From contig NZ_JAFMHJ010000027.1 in NCBI RefSeq assembly GCF_017854565.1, positions 1-46,369 on the forward strand: a DNA stretch of 46,369 bases. The letters are read 5' to 3'. The position numbers and the translations under genes are program-made. This DNA comes from Yoonia sp. (lineage in GTDB: Bacteria > Pseudomonadota > Alphaproteobacteria > Rhodobacterales > Rhodobacteraceae). Positions 1 through 8,098 of this stretch are shown here, piece after piece (positions within the stretch are counted from its first letter, which is position 1; each line of letters starts with the position of its first letter). The notes beneath the pieces were generated by a model. The model made no database searches. It saw only the letters and a list, made by a program, of their open reading frames with translations, and was not told the DNA's origin.

Positions 1-2
1 CA

Positions 3-773
3 GGCCCGCGCCGCCCCGAGAACGCGCGGCGCCCGAGCTATCTGTTTTCAGGGTTGCTGAAGTGTGACTGCTGCGGGACCAGTTATACGCTGATCAACAA
101 GACGCGCTATGGCTGCGTCGCAGCACGCAATAAAGGTGCTGCGATCTGCACCAACCGCGCCACCATCACCCGCGAGGTTGTCGAGGACCGCGTCCTGACC
201 GGCCTGCGCGACAGCCTGCTGCATCCGGATCTGATCACCACTTTCGTCGAGGAATATCGCCGCGCCTTCAACGCCGAAGCCGCCGGTGCGGATGCCGCGC
301 GCGAGAAAGCACGCCGCGACCTCGCACAGATTGACAAGAAGATCAGCAGCATCATGGCGGCGATCGAAGACGGCATGTATCAGCCGAGCATGAAGGAGCG
401 GATGACAGAGCTTGAGAACGACAAGCGCAAGCTCGACGCGTTCCTCGCGCAAAGCCCCGAGCCTCCTGCGCTACGGCTGCATCCGAGCTTGTCGGAGGTC
501 TACCGAACCAAGATCCGCAATCTGTCTTCAGCGCTGCAGGATCCGGGCCTCAAGACCGAAGCGACAGAAGCGCTGCGGGGGCTGGTTTCCGAGATCCGCA
601 TGGTGCCTGACACGGAGGCACCGAACGGCCATCATATTGAACTTGTTGGGGAATTGGCGGGGATTCTGGCATTGGGAGATGCGGAAACGACAAAACCCGC
701 GCGATTAGCACGGGTCGGGTCGGTTACGGTGGTTGCGGGAGTAGGATTTGAACCTACGACCTTCAGGTTATGA
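3..773 (+). CDS. Large serine recombinase, C-terminal part (truncated by window edge)
   Basis: This is the C-terminal part of a large serine recombinase (resolvase/invertase superfamily), the class that inserts and excises mobile elements by site-specific recombination. The frame is open from base 3, so the true start lies outside the window. The first visible residues (RRPSYLFSGLLKCDCCG) are the usual linker into the recombinase zinc ribbon. CxxC at the start of the ribbon and two later cysteines (YGC, AICTNR) form the metal site. A long coiled-coil helix follows (roughly residues 80-140 after the visible start), rich in Glu, Lys and Arg. The N-terminal catalytic domain is not visible. The last 14 or so codons lie inside a tRNA-fMet fragment, which supplies the C-terminal GVGFEPTTFRL and the stop codon, so the natural C-terminus is probably around VTVVAG. 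It may belong to an older neighbouring element rather than to the prophage. Confidence 0.85.
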   Translation, partial: GPRRPENARRPSYLFSGLLKCDCCGTSYTLINKTRYGCVAARNKGAAICTNRATITREVVEDRVLTGLRDSLLHPDLITTFVEEYRRAFNAEAAGADAAREKARRDLAQIDKKISSIMAAIEDGMYQPSMKERMTELENDKRKLDAFLAQSPEPPALRLHPSLSEVYRTKIRNLSSALQDPGLKTEATEALRGLVSEIRMVPDTEAPNGHHIELVGELAGILALGDAETTKPARLARVGSVTVVAGVGFEPTTFRL

Positions 774-775
774 GC
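730..775 (-). other. 3' half of initiator tRNA-fMet; candidate attachment-site scar
   Basis: Read on the minus strand, this stretch is the 3' half of an initiator tRNA: anticodon loop CTCATAA with GG/CC flanks, the variable loop, a T arm with GGTTCAAATCC, the acceptor strand and CCA. To the right of 775 the expected anticodon 5' strand and D arm are absent, so the tRNA is broken at the 5' side of the anticodon loop. Tyrosine integrases typically recombine inside tRNA genes and leave such a 3' fragment at one end. By that geometry the inserted element lies to the right and an intact tRNA-fMet should lie at its far end, outside this window. The serine recombinase reading frame ends within the fragment. 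The identity as a tRNA fragment is clear; the role as attL is inferred. Confidence 0.75.
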
Positions 776-1189
776 CAAAACATTGGCGATTCCAATAACT
801 TACTCATTTCAACAACTTACACGCCAAGCCTTTGATTTGGCGCGTTTTCCATTCCGGCAACGCCGGATGTTGACCTGTTTTCACCGTCACAGACCGCGCC
901 AAAACGGCGTCTGAGGGTTGAGGTGGCGTTGATGTAGACAACTCCAATACTTCGAATAATCATGATCGCGTAGTGCCCAAAGTAGAAATTCATCTGCTCG
1001 GCCAGCGCCGCGCTGCAGCTTTCAGAAAGTGGGCTGCTTGGCTTCGCGCAGCAACTTACAGCTATCGACGTCCGATGGGCGAACACAGCGACCGTTTGCT
1101 CAAGTTGGGCCAAAGACCAGTATCGCTCGGCAGTCATTCAACTGATGGGCTGATTTATGTTATTTTCATCCAGTAAAGCTTTATATCTT
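776..1189. other. Gene-free stretch
   Basis: No convincing gene is present. Short reading frames on both strands lack ribosome binding sites and recognisable domains. The stretch has the look of degraded coding sequence between the tRNA scar and the end of the leftward operon. Confidence 0.5.
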
Positions 1190-2545
1190 TCATCTTCGTT
1201 TTGTGTATTTTGAGCTATCGTCAAACAAGTCACGCTGCGAAGACGGCTGTAAGTTTCTGAGGACTCTGTTTGCTCTATCTAGCAAGAACCTAAGCTCCTC
1301 AAACTCTTTTAAGTTGATCTTGGCTTGCTCTCTAGAGACTTGAGCATCGATCTCTTGCCTTTTCGATTTAGGATTTCTGAATGATGACGCTACAGTGCCG
1401 TATAACGCGACAGATATGACGCCGCTATGTGCTGTTCTGAAGCTATCCGCCTTAAGTGTTTCTTCCCCTAAAATCATGAGCTCTTCGAAAGATATATCGC
1501 TTTCCGGAGGCGCAAAAATTTCCACTGATTTCTTGACATCTCTAGCAACTCTGCGTCCAAGGCAGTTGCCAGCCGTCAATACGTCGGAGCGCTTTTGTAA
1601 AGACGAGATAACACCGAACCACAGTGCTGCTTTGGGAAAGTCTCGTAAGATCTCGTCGAGTAGTTTTAGCTGATCAAATGATCCGTTTCCGACCATTGAT
1701 AACAGTCCGCCAACCACAAATTCCTTCAGTAAAGGATCGGTGTTCGATTGGCGCAAAGAGTTCAAAGCCATAGGTAGTGTTCTTACCCTTTCTTCGCGTG
1801 CAAGCGTCATGTTACGCACTGCTTCTCCAAGTTCGGGAATGCTATTCGTGAGTGGAAAAAACCACTTTTCCAATGATGAATTTTCAACTAGAGCACCCTT
1901 AAGTGCTGAAGAAATTTCAGCCCTTGCGTCTCGTGCTTTGCTTGCCTTCGCAGAGGTTAGAGCTCTGCCTATCGTCGTCCATACATCTAGTATCATCTCT
2001 GAACTAAGAACTAGGGATGTATCCGAAGAGCTATTTCGTATCGCAGCCCATTTTTCCGCGATGCCGTTCATATCTTTCAGGTCACCTCCGCGAATAAGAA
2101 ATTCCAGCAAGGTCGCAGACAGAGTCGCTTGGATACCTTGGACAGACAGCTCGTTCAAAGACCGTATCTTGCCGCGTGATTGCGCGTAGGCCTCAGCTAT
2201 AGCTACACCGATTAGCTCATCAGGTATGTTAACTGCGGGAGAGCTGCTTTCCTGTAGGCAGGCCATCGTCGCAGCGCTTTCGTACGGAACGACATGAAAA
2301 AACGCCGAGAATGGACAATAAGTAGATACGTAAGTACTTACAAAAGCGTAAAACTCTCTCAAGCCTTGCTGCTTGACTAAGATCACTGGCACTGCTGATT
2401 TCGATGGCTCCCCTTTCCATAGCAGAGCAACCTCCGCATCAAGAGGTTTGCTGAACTGCCGATCCTTAAAAGCCAGCGTTTTCGGGACATAACTACCAGC
2501 CAACCACTCTAGGAAGGCTTCTCGACTAAGCATAGAAATTTGCAT
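1190..2545 (-). CDS. Unrecognised 451-aa protein, third gene of kinase-helicase operon
   Basis: I do not recognise a family. The protein is soluble, largely helical, with no signal peptide or membrane segment. The N-terminal third (about residues 1-110) is mixed alpha/beta and contains a segment rich in aromatic residues (FYAFVSTYVSTYCPFSAFFHVVPY). The rest is helical with many Leu, Ser, Glu and Arg residues, and it ends in a charged tail (about 405-451). It starts 8 nt after the stop of the helicase gene, on the same strand, so it is almost certainly co-transcribed with the kinase and helicase. The region is AT-richer than the phage DNA to the right, which indicates separate acquisition. Its position as an unknown companion of a kinase and a helicase suggests an effector or sensor subunit, but nothing in the sequence shows a catalytic motif. 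Confidence 0.75.
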   Translation of the reverse strand: MQISMLSREAFLEWLAGSYVPKTLAFKDRQFSKPLDAEVALLWKGEPSKSAVPVILVKQQGLREFYAFVSTYVSTYCPFSAFFHVVPYESAATMACLQESSSPAVNIPDELIGVAIAEAYAQSRGKIRSLNELSVQGIQATLSATLLEFLIRGGDLKDMNGIAEKWAAIRNSSSDTSLVLSSEMILDVWTTIGRALTSAKASKARDARAEISSALKGALVENSSLEKWFFPLTNSIPELGEAVRNMTLAREERVRTLPMALNSLRQSNTDPLLKEFVVGGLLSMVGNGSFDQLKLLDEILRDFPKAALWFGVISSLQKRSDVLTAGNCLGRRVARDVKKSVEIFAPPESDISFEELMILGEETLKADSFRTAHSGVISVALYGTVASSFRNPKSKRQEIDAQVSREQAKINLKEFEELRFLLDRANRVLRNLQPSSQRDLFDDSSKYTKRR

Positions 2546-2553
2546 AAGGGCCC

Positions 2554-3702
2554 CTAACCAAACAGATCATCTATTGTTGGTTCCTTTGGTGGAGAACCAC
2601 AGGCTTGGATCCCGCTTTCAAAATAGCCAGGTAGATCTTGCTCATGATACACTGAAAGCGACGTTTTACACCGTGTTACGGCAGTATAACTCATCTTTCT
2701 CTGAAGTCTGAAATTCTTAACGAAGTCGGCACCCAGAACATGACCTGCTCTGAACTCTAGGCCCTTCGCGCCATGAATCGTGGTAACAATAACGCGTCTA
2801 TCAAGTGTTTGCGGTTCATATTCACCATGCTGCACATGAACGTGGTCGCCAATTTCTGATTGGATAAGTGCTTGACCCACTTGGCCGAGTTCTTGAGCTC
2901 GCGGGCAAAGGACTCCGATATACTCATCTGGATACGCTTGAAGTTGGGTCTTGATCTCATCAACTGCAATCTCAACCTGTTCATTCAATGAAATGCCCGA
3001 TAATACTTTAACCGTAGAGGGATAGGCATCTTCATCATAATTTGATCGCGCTTCCAGCCCGTCTTCGCTATCAATCTGGCCTTGAATACCATCCGCAACT
3101 CGGCAGATTTTTAATCCATTACGGTAGTGAAAGCTAAGAGTAGATAAAGTCACGCCTTCAGCGATCAGCCCATCCAAGACATCTTCTTCTTCGGACTGGA
3201 TGCGTTGTTTGCTATCACCAACTGCGAAAAGTCTTGACGTAAAACAGCGTAAAACAGCGATTTCATCCGAAGTATAATCTTGTGCTTCATCAAGCAGAAT
3301 GCAGTCCAACATATTTTCAGGAAGATTTTTGCTTGCCAGCTTCTGTAAGGCGTCGAGTAGACTTGCCCGTCTTGCAGTAAAATCATCTGAATCTTCTAAA
3401 TTCACACCATTCTCAGCAAGCAATGCCATCCCCCAACGCATATAGGTCTGTATCTTATCGCTGGAGAATGAATAGTGTTCCGCTCCTGATGCCAAAAACT
3501 CCCTGAGAGTCCGTGCGAAGGTCAATACAGCAATTTTCTTGAGACCTTTTTTGTGAAGGTATGATGCCCGAAGGAGAAGCAGGTTCGTCTTACCACAACC
3601 TGGCGGGCCAATCACAAGATGATGTCCATCATCTTTAAGTGAAACGACCTGTTTCTGATCAGCATCCAGTTCTGAAGGATTTGTCCACCAAGTAGCGCCC
3701 AT
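2554..3702 (-). CDS. Small UvrD/Rep-like superfamily 1 helicase (ATPase)
   Basis: All the core SF1 motifs are visible: Walker A GPPGCGKTN at about residues 32-40, Ia-like TFARTLREF near 61-69, Walker B LLDEAQD at 136-142, motif III GDSKQRI at 162-168, motif IV-like FHYRNG at 191-196, motif V TTIHGAKGLEF at 307-317 and motif VI YTAVTRCKTSL at 339-349. At 382 residues it is about half the size of UvrD or Rep, because the 1B and 2B insertion domains are missing or reduced. The family uses ATP to translocate on or unwind nucleic acid; compact versions occur as subunits of defence systems such as Gabija GajB. The gene starts 2 nt after the kinase stop and is followed 8 nt later by an unrecognised gene, so the three form one operon. 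No nuclease domain is fused to it. ATPase activity is well supported; the substrate is unknown. Confidence 0.9.
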   Translation of the reverse strand: MGATWWTNPSELDADQKQVVSLKDDGHHLVIGPPGCGKTNLLLLRASYLHKKGLKKIAVLTFARTLREFLASGAEHYSFSSDKIQTYMRWGMALLAENGVNLEDSDDFTARRASLLDALQKLASKNLPENMLDCILLDEAQDYTSDEIAVLRCFTSRLFAVGDSKQRIQSEEEDVLDGLIAEGVTLSTLSFHYRNGLKICRVADGIQGQIDSEDGLEARSNYDEDAYPSTVKVLSGISLNEQVEIAVDEIKTQLQAYPDEYIGVLCPRAQELGQVGQALIQSEIGDHVHVQHGEYEPQTLDRRVIVTTIHGAKGLEFRAGHVLGADFVKNFRLQRKMSYTAVTRCKTSLSVYHEQDLPGYFESGIQACGSPPKEPTIDDLFG

Positions 3703-3704
3703 TA

Positions 3705-5102
3705 CTAGTCCTCAATACAAATTTCTTTAAATGAAATCAGAGATTTATCATTATCTGGCGACCATTGCTGTGCTTGGTCAATTGCAGAGTAAATGCAATT
3801 TTCCAGCGTTGCCACGATATTGTCGCCTGCTGATATGCCTCGATACACCACATGGTCATGCGCGTCTTTGAAGTCCTGATGCTCGCAAAAGAAAGGAGAT
3901 GCAACAAGCTGAATTGCACCAATTGCAGGATCAATAACTTCGATTTTTAACAGAATTTTTACGTCGCAAAGCAGAGCATGCTCGTTCGATCTCTTGAAAA
4001 ATATGCAAACTGTATTGTGCTTACGCGTAATGACCACTGGTGGAACTGCTGACCTGTTGGAATTTCGAATGCTACGAACTTTAACTTTTAAGTGAGAAAT
4101 GACATCTTCCAACAATGCGTTGGTGATCTCGGCGGTATCTTGATCATCAGCTTTGAGCCCTTCAACCATGTGAGACCTCGCTGCAACCCTTTTCTTCATG
4201 GCTGATAACGCCTCTCCAGAGTCTGCCGGTGGGGCGAAAGAAGCCCAACTGAGAAGCTCAACACGAACTTTTGGATCTTTGCTAAGGCATAATCTTGCGG
4301 TTTCGATAAGGTAGTTGGGCAGCGAACCGTTGTGAATTGTTGGCGTGTCATTTTGTACGGCCATAACTAGCCGCGCATATGGTTCGGCACTTTCAGAAAA
4401 TATCTCCTTACGCATTATCAAGTCATGCATGACTGCCCCGATCTGATAAAATGTCAATGCACGCCAGCCCTCGACACTGTCCTCTTCGTTTCGGAGTAAG
4501 AATTCAGGAGAGCTATATTGTAGCGTTCCGACGAATGATTGGACTCCGTCACCGTCGGTTATACCTCCATCACCAACAGGTCGAAGCACGCCAAAATCCA
4601 ACAAGATCAGGCGACTAAAGTCTTCAATAATAACGATATTTTCAGGTTTTATGTCTCGGTGGGTAAGACCCAAGCTCTCGAGGAATTCGCAGCAAGACGA
4701 TAGTTGTGAGACCAGATCACCCACCGAGCCTATTGGAATATCGCCCAAGCATTGCTTGAGGTTAGGCCCATCTAAAAATTCCATTAGTAAGAAGTGGTTT
4801 CCTGTGATGGCGTCAACGCCGCCAGCCAGGATCTTGACCATATTTGGATGCGACTTTCCGACCAAGCTCAGTTCACGCTCGATTCTGGCTATCTGCGCAT
4901 GATCACCATATTTCTCAATTAACTCATCATCAAAGACCTTTAGAGCACCAGATTCCCCTGTGGCACTCTTTTTCGCTTTAAATACAGCGGCCGACTTTCC
5001 AAAGTTGATCAGTTCCTCGACACACCAGCCGTTAATTTCTTTTCCAGATAACTTCTCGTACAACTCTTGCGCCTTAACTTTGTCCATCAAATTTCCTAGC
5101 AA
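3705..5102 (-). CDS. Hanks-type serine/threonine protein kinase
   Basis: The N-terminal 290 or so residues are a eukaryotic-like protein kinase with its catalytic residues intact: phosphate-binding loop INFGKSAAVFKA at 32-43, ATP-anchoring Lys55 in ALKVF, a Glu-rich helix C (IERE, 74-77), HRDIKPEN at 148-155, DFG at 169-171 and an SPE motif near 198-200 after a Gly-rich activation loop. The C-terminal part (about 330-465) is a separate domain that I do not recognise, with beta strands such as VVITRKHNTVCIFF. There is no transmembrane segment or PASTA repeat, so this is a cytosolic kinase unlike PknB. It is the first gene of a leftward operon with an SF1 helicase and an unknown protein. Kinases recur in defence systems (BREX PglW, Stk2). 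A start at Met6 (MDKVKAQ) is also possible. Confidence 0.9.
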   Translation of the reverse strand: MLGNLMDKVKAQELYEKLSGKEINGWCVEELINFGKSAAVFKAKKSATGESGALKVFDDELIEKYGDHAQIARIERELSLVGKSHPNMVKILAGGVDAITGNHFLLMEFLDGPNLKQCLGDIPIGSVGDLVSQLSSCCEFLESLGLTHRDIKPENIVIIEDFSRLILLDFGVLRPVGDGGITDGDGVQSFVGTLQYSSPEFLLRNEEDSVEGWRALTFYQIGAVMHDLIMRKEIFSESAEPYARLVMAVQNDTPTIHNGSLPNYLIETARLCLSKDPKVRVELLSWASFAPPADSGEALSAMKKRVAARSHMVEGLKADDQDTAEITNALLEDVISHLKVKVRSIRNSNRSAVPPVVITRKHNTVCIFFKRSNEHALLCDVKILLKIEVIDPAIGAIQLVASPFFCEHQDFKDAHDHVVYRGISAGDNIVATLENCIYSAIDQAQQWSPDNDKSLISFKEICIED

Positions 5103-5149
5103 AATATCAGTGTAAGAGAGTAGCGCTTTAAGTCTTTAGTTCTCAAGGG

Positions 5150-5665
5150 TTAGTTTGCGGATCCCGGCAGGTAGTATGGCTTCTTCCTGAACATCTCGAG
5201 TTTGATTTTGTGCCATTCTTTCATCGCCTGCAAGGGCGTCTTGCAACCCAAGGCTCATTGAGGAAACTGCTGGTTGTAGAGCCCGACATAGCGTTGGAGC
5301 GTTGTTTTCAGCTCTTCGCCAGGTCGGAAATGATGGCTTTTCTGCACTGCCCCGATGCGACCGTTGAACCGCTCAACGATGCCGTTAGTTCAGGGTGGCT
5401 TTGGTTGTGTTAGTTTATGGTCGATCCTGAAGGCCGCGCTGAGTGTTTCGAACTGTTGTTCACCAGTAGCGGCACGTTTGCGCGGGCCGATGAGCCGATC
5501 TCTGAATTCCTTGATCTTATGGGTTAAAATGGTGCGGAAAGGGACCGCGCAGACGCGATCCAGATCCCTCAAGAAGCGCCGGTCGCGAGCTGCAATCCTG
5601 GCCTTGAATGCGCGGATAAGGACCCACCGTGTGGTTGGGTCAATGGCTACGAAAGTGGATCGGCA
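5150..5665 (-). pseudogene. IS481-like transposase remnant (rve integrase core and C-terminus)
   Basis: Read leftward, the frame gives a DDE integrase core with typical IS481-family wording: FVAIDPTTRWV, an LTHKIKEFRDR stretch where intact copies have LTDNGKEFTDR, then NGIVERFNGR, YVGLYNQQFP and TPLQAMKEWH. The central catalytic Asp-Asn-Gly is replaced by His-Lys-Ile, and the family's RHPQ before TNG has collapsed to P-stop. Two in-frame stop codons, at 5390-5392 and 5255-5257, interrupt the frame, so it cannot make a working enzyme. The N-terminal HTH part is missing and is replaced by a piece of an unrelated transposase. It lies between the kinase operon and the phage integrase and marks an old insertion hot spot. 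Confidence 0.8.
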
Positions 5666-5836
5666 GCGGATATCGCTGCAGAACTCTACAAGACATCGGC
5701 GGATGCCGATCAGATCGACAAACCGATCAATCGATCCTAGCAGATGATCTTGCGGGACGTGATTTTCCAGCGAGAACTCATAAGACAGCGCCGCCTGCGC
5801 TTCCTGCTTCGATCCCATCATCGCTTGTTGCCCCAA
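5666..5836 (-). pseudogene. IS1182-like transposase N-terminal fragment
   Basis: About 55 residues match the N-terminus of IS1182-type transposases (MMGSKQEAQAALSYEFSLE, then HVPQDHLLGSIDRFVDL). The frame then continues without a stop directly into the core of an IS481-like transposase, so the two remnants form one accidental chimeric reading frame. The likely original start is the Met at MMGSKQ, a few codons inside the open frame. It cannot encode a functional transposase. The junction near 5665 is estimated from where the protein similarity changes. Confidence 0.7.
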
Positions 5837-5926
5837 TCAATATGGGAATTGAATCAGCGATATCGCCCGCGCCTAAGTCTGAGCTTTTAAACAGAATTTT
5901 GCGTTTTTTCCTATCAATGGCTGGAG

Positions 5927-5978
5927 GGTGGCACCCCCTCATCATATGACCGCCACCCTGCGCCACCCCGCCACCCCT
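5927..5978 (+). promoter_or_regulatory. 52-nt element upstream of integrase, shared with HTH gene promoter
   Basis: GGTGGCA is followed after 17 nt by a 28-nt block with three CCACCC units (starting CGCCACCCTG and ending GCCACCCCT). The same two blocks with the same spacing occur at 8261-8312. The GTGGC and GCCAC parts are inverted relative to one another. It ends 69 nt before the integrase start codon. It is best read as an operator or activator site that lets one regulator control integrase and excisionase together; no binding protein is shown by the sequence. Confidence 0.6.
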
Positions 5979-6047
5979 TCCGGCATGCTTCACTTGCTAG
6001 CGGCGCGAATCTACGCGTCATGGGGTGACGACTGGAGGGTGAGTTGC

Positions 6048-7307
6048 ATGGTCAACCGATTGCGATTGAATGAGAAATGCGTTCGCGATGCCGAACCGGC
6101 GGCGGGGCGTGATTACCAGATTTTTGACACGGATGTGCGGGGCTTTGCAGTCTGCATATACCGGTCGGGGAATCGGGCATTCACGATCGACTATCGCCAT
6201 GCAGGGCGGCAACGGCGGATGACCATCGGGCGCTGGCCCGAATGGTCGACGACGTCCGCCCGCGACCGGGCGAAGGAATTGCGACGTGAGATCGACGCTG
6301 GTGGCGATCCATTGGGCCAGAAGGAAAGCGGGCGAGAGGCCCCAAGGTTCAAAGATCTGATCGAGCGCTACACCGAAGTTCACCTGCCGCACCTTTCCCC
6401 AACCAACGCCTCAGACCAAAAATCGATGCTGGCGAAACTTGTGGCACCGGAATGGGGCAACCGGCTGGTAACGGAGATCACGCCCTATGATGTGGAAAAA
6501 CTGCTGAACAAGGTCGCTGCTGGCCGTGCCCGCCCGTCAAAGGCCAAGCCTAATAACCGGGCGCGGAAACTGCAGGGGGCCAAGCCGACCCCGGTGCGCG
6601 CCAACCGGACCGGCGAGGTCCTGCGCAAGATGTTCACCTACGCCGTGGGTTGGGGGTGGCGCGAGGATAATCCGGCTTCGAGTTTCCGCCGCCGGATCGA
6701 AAACCCGCGCGAACGTTTTTTGTGCCATGAGGAAATCCGCAAACTGGCCGAGGCGCTGGACGCGGCCGATGATCGCCGCGCGGCCGACATTATCCGGATG
6801 TGCATGTTGACGGGTGCGCGCGTTGGCGAGGTGCGTCAGGCGCGGTTTGAACATTTCAACCTGGAGCATCTGAGTTGGTCAAAGCCCGCAAGTATGACCA
6901 AGCAGCGCAAGGTTCACCGCCTGCCGATTTCTGATGAAGCGGCAGCCATCGTGCGACAGCGCCAGCTGCTGGTACCGCGGGGATGCCAATTGCTGTTTCC
7001 GGGTGATGTGCCGGGGCAGCCGGTAAAGGAAATCAGACGCTTCTGGTCCAATATCCAGAGGCAGGTTGGCATCCCGGACGTACGCATCCACGATCTGCGA
7101 CACACCTTTGCGTCCCTGCTGGTCAGCGGCGGCGCATCGCTGGAAATGATCGGCAAGCTCTTGGGCCATAGCCAGATGCAGACGACCCAGCGCTATGCCC
7201 ATCTCATGGACTCACCGCTGCGCGCGGGCGTCGATGCCGTGGCCATCGCCTTCAGGCCTCGGCCGAAACTGGTGCATGACGCGGACGAGGCGCAGAAGTT
7301 GGCATGA
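6048..7307 (+). CDS. int: Phage tyrosine integrase
   Basis: This is a site-specific tyrosine recombinase of 419 residues that integrates and excises the prophage. It has an N-terminal arm-binding DUF4102-like domain (about 1-90), a SAM-like core-binding domain (about 100-210) and a C-terminal catalytic domain. The catalytic residues are present: Arg258 in LTGARVGEVR, a Lys in TKQRKVHRLP (about 288), His348 and Arg351 in IHDLRHTFAS, His374 in LLGHSQ and Tyr383 in QRYAHL. I chose ATG 6048 because GGAGGGT lies at a suitable distance upstream and homology begins there; the frame is open further 5' but that part covers the shared 52-nt regulatory element. It marks the left edge of the phage genes. 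A strong hairpin over its stop codon separates it from the convergent gene. Confidence 0.95.
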   Translation: MVNRLRLNEKCVRDAEPAAGRDYQIFDTDVRGFAVCIYRSGNRAFTIDYRHAGRQRRMTIGRWPEWSTTSARDRAKELRREIDAGGDPLGQKESGREAPRFKDLIERYTEVHLPHLSPTNASDQKSMLAKLVAPEWGNRLVTEITPYDVEKLLNKVAAGRARPSKAKPNNRARKLQGAKPTPVRANRTGEVLRKMFTYAVGWGWREDNPASSFRRRIENPRERFLCHEEIRKLAEALDAADDRRAADIIRMCMLTGARVGEVRQARFEHFNLEHLSWSKPASMTKQRKVHRLPISDEAAAIVRQRQLLVPRGCQLLFPGDVPGQPVKEIRRFWSNIQRQVGIPDVRIHDLRHTFASLLVSGGASLEMIGKLLGHSQMQTTQRYAHLMDSPLRAGVDAVAIAFRPRPKLVHDADEAQKLA

Positions 7308-7320
7308 GTTTCTGCGCCTC
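7287..7320. terminator. Hairpin over the integrase stop, probable bidirectional terminator
   Basis: A perfect 11-bp stem, GAGGCGCAGAA with TTCTGCGCCTC, encloses a 12-nt loop and spans the integrase stop codon. It lies between two convergent genes. No long T run follows, so termination may be partly Rho-dependent. Confidence 0.55.
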
Positions 7321-7334
7321 ATCGACACCGTTCG

Positions 7335-7931
7335 TCAGCACGTTTCTCGCAGCGCTTTCCAGATCGGGGTGAGCCGTCGGCGAATTGTGCGCTCATCGGG
7401 CACCTCGCCGCTTTCGGATTTTCTTACAAACCATTCCTGCACTTCCCCGACCCATTCGGCCTGCGTTTCAGGAACGCCGTGTTCATGAACGCGGCGAATG
7501 AGAAAAATATACATCCCATCCCAATCGTAGCGTGCTGTCGAACCGATGTGCGATGCCGGACGCCGCAGCAGATCACAATCCGTCTCGAAGCGATGAACCT
7601 CATCGGCCATGATCAACAGGTCTGCCAGTGAAACCTCAATGCGGTCGGTCGGGTCCGCGATCATGATCCAATCCTCCTGGTCCTTCGGCCTGACACGGCG
7701 CAGAAAGCTTTTTGTCGGCCCGGTTCCGCAGCGGCGGAACATCTGCAGGATGTCCGTGACCGAAACCACAACGTACCCGGACACGATCTGCGATCCGACA
7801 ATAAGCGGTGCAATCGCCGTCATGATGTCAAAACGCCCGACCGACGCCCAGCCAGCAATATCTGCAAGCGTGCAATCCCAGCGGGCGGCGACTTCGTGCA
7901 GGGTAAAATAAACACGGGGTGGTAAAGCCAT
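7335..7931 (-). CDS. Unrecognised 198-aa phage protein with HTH-like N-terminus
   Basis: I do not recognise a named family. Residues 8-35 (FTLHEVAARWDCTLADIAGW) read like a MerR/excisionase-type helix-turn-helix start, with the typical xLHEVAxRWxC pattern. The C-terminal part is rich in Arg, Trp and Glu and ends in a possible DNA-contacting segment (DERTIRRRLTPIWKAL). The gene faces the integrase and is divergent from the early operon at 8375, the position a lysogeny regulator would occupy. No other repressor candidate is seen in the window. A regulatory role is inferred from position and the weak HTH only. The ribosome binding site is poor, and an even smaller reading frame with a strong site lies upstream at 8024-8098. 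Confidence 0.75.
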   Translation of the reverse strand: MALPPRVYFTLHEVAARWDCTLADIAGWASVGRFDIMTAIAPLIVGSQIVSGYVVVSVTDILQMFRRCGTGPTKSFLRRVRPKDQEDWIMIADPTDRIEVSLADLLIMADEVHRFETDCDLLRRPASHIGSTARYDWDGMYIFLIRRVHEHGVPETQAEWVGEVQEWFVRKSESGEVPDERTIRRRLTPIWKALRETC

Positions 7932-8023
7932 GCCTCAATTTCTTTTCTTGTTGTTCTGGAACAGGTCATCACACCGCGCCCCTTGTGGAGGCGGCCTTGG
8001 GCCTTGCTAACGGGAAATGGGGA

Positions 8024-8098
8024 TCAGCCGCGCCGGAAGTCTGCGACGGCCGCAGGGCAGTGAAAGATCAAACCCAGATCGAAAATAATCTCACTCAT
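8024..8098 (-). CDS. Possible 24-aa small protein or leader peptide
   Basis: A 24-codon frame beginning MSEIIFDLGLIFHC has a strong Shine-Dalgarno sequence (GGAGAAGGAGG, 5 nt before the ATG) and ends at a TGA. It lies upstream of, and on the same strand as, the 198-aa gene. The strong site is the main support. No homologue is known to me, and a chance frame is possible. Confidence 0.4.
   Translation of the reverse strand: MSEIIFDLGLIFHCPAAVADFRRG

Noticed and set aside
740..773. GVGFEPTTFRL as a genuine protein tail
   Set aside because: This peptide is the translation of a tRNA 3' half read in antisense and is a well-known annotation artefact; it is explained by the tRNA-fMet fragment.
817..1176. 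Short open frames on both strands left of the kinase operon
   Set aside because: They have no ribosome binding site, no domain and mutually overlapping frames; they are probably decayed sequence.
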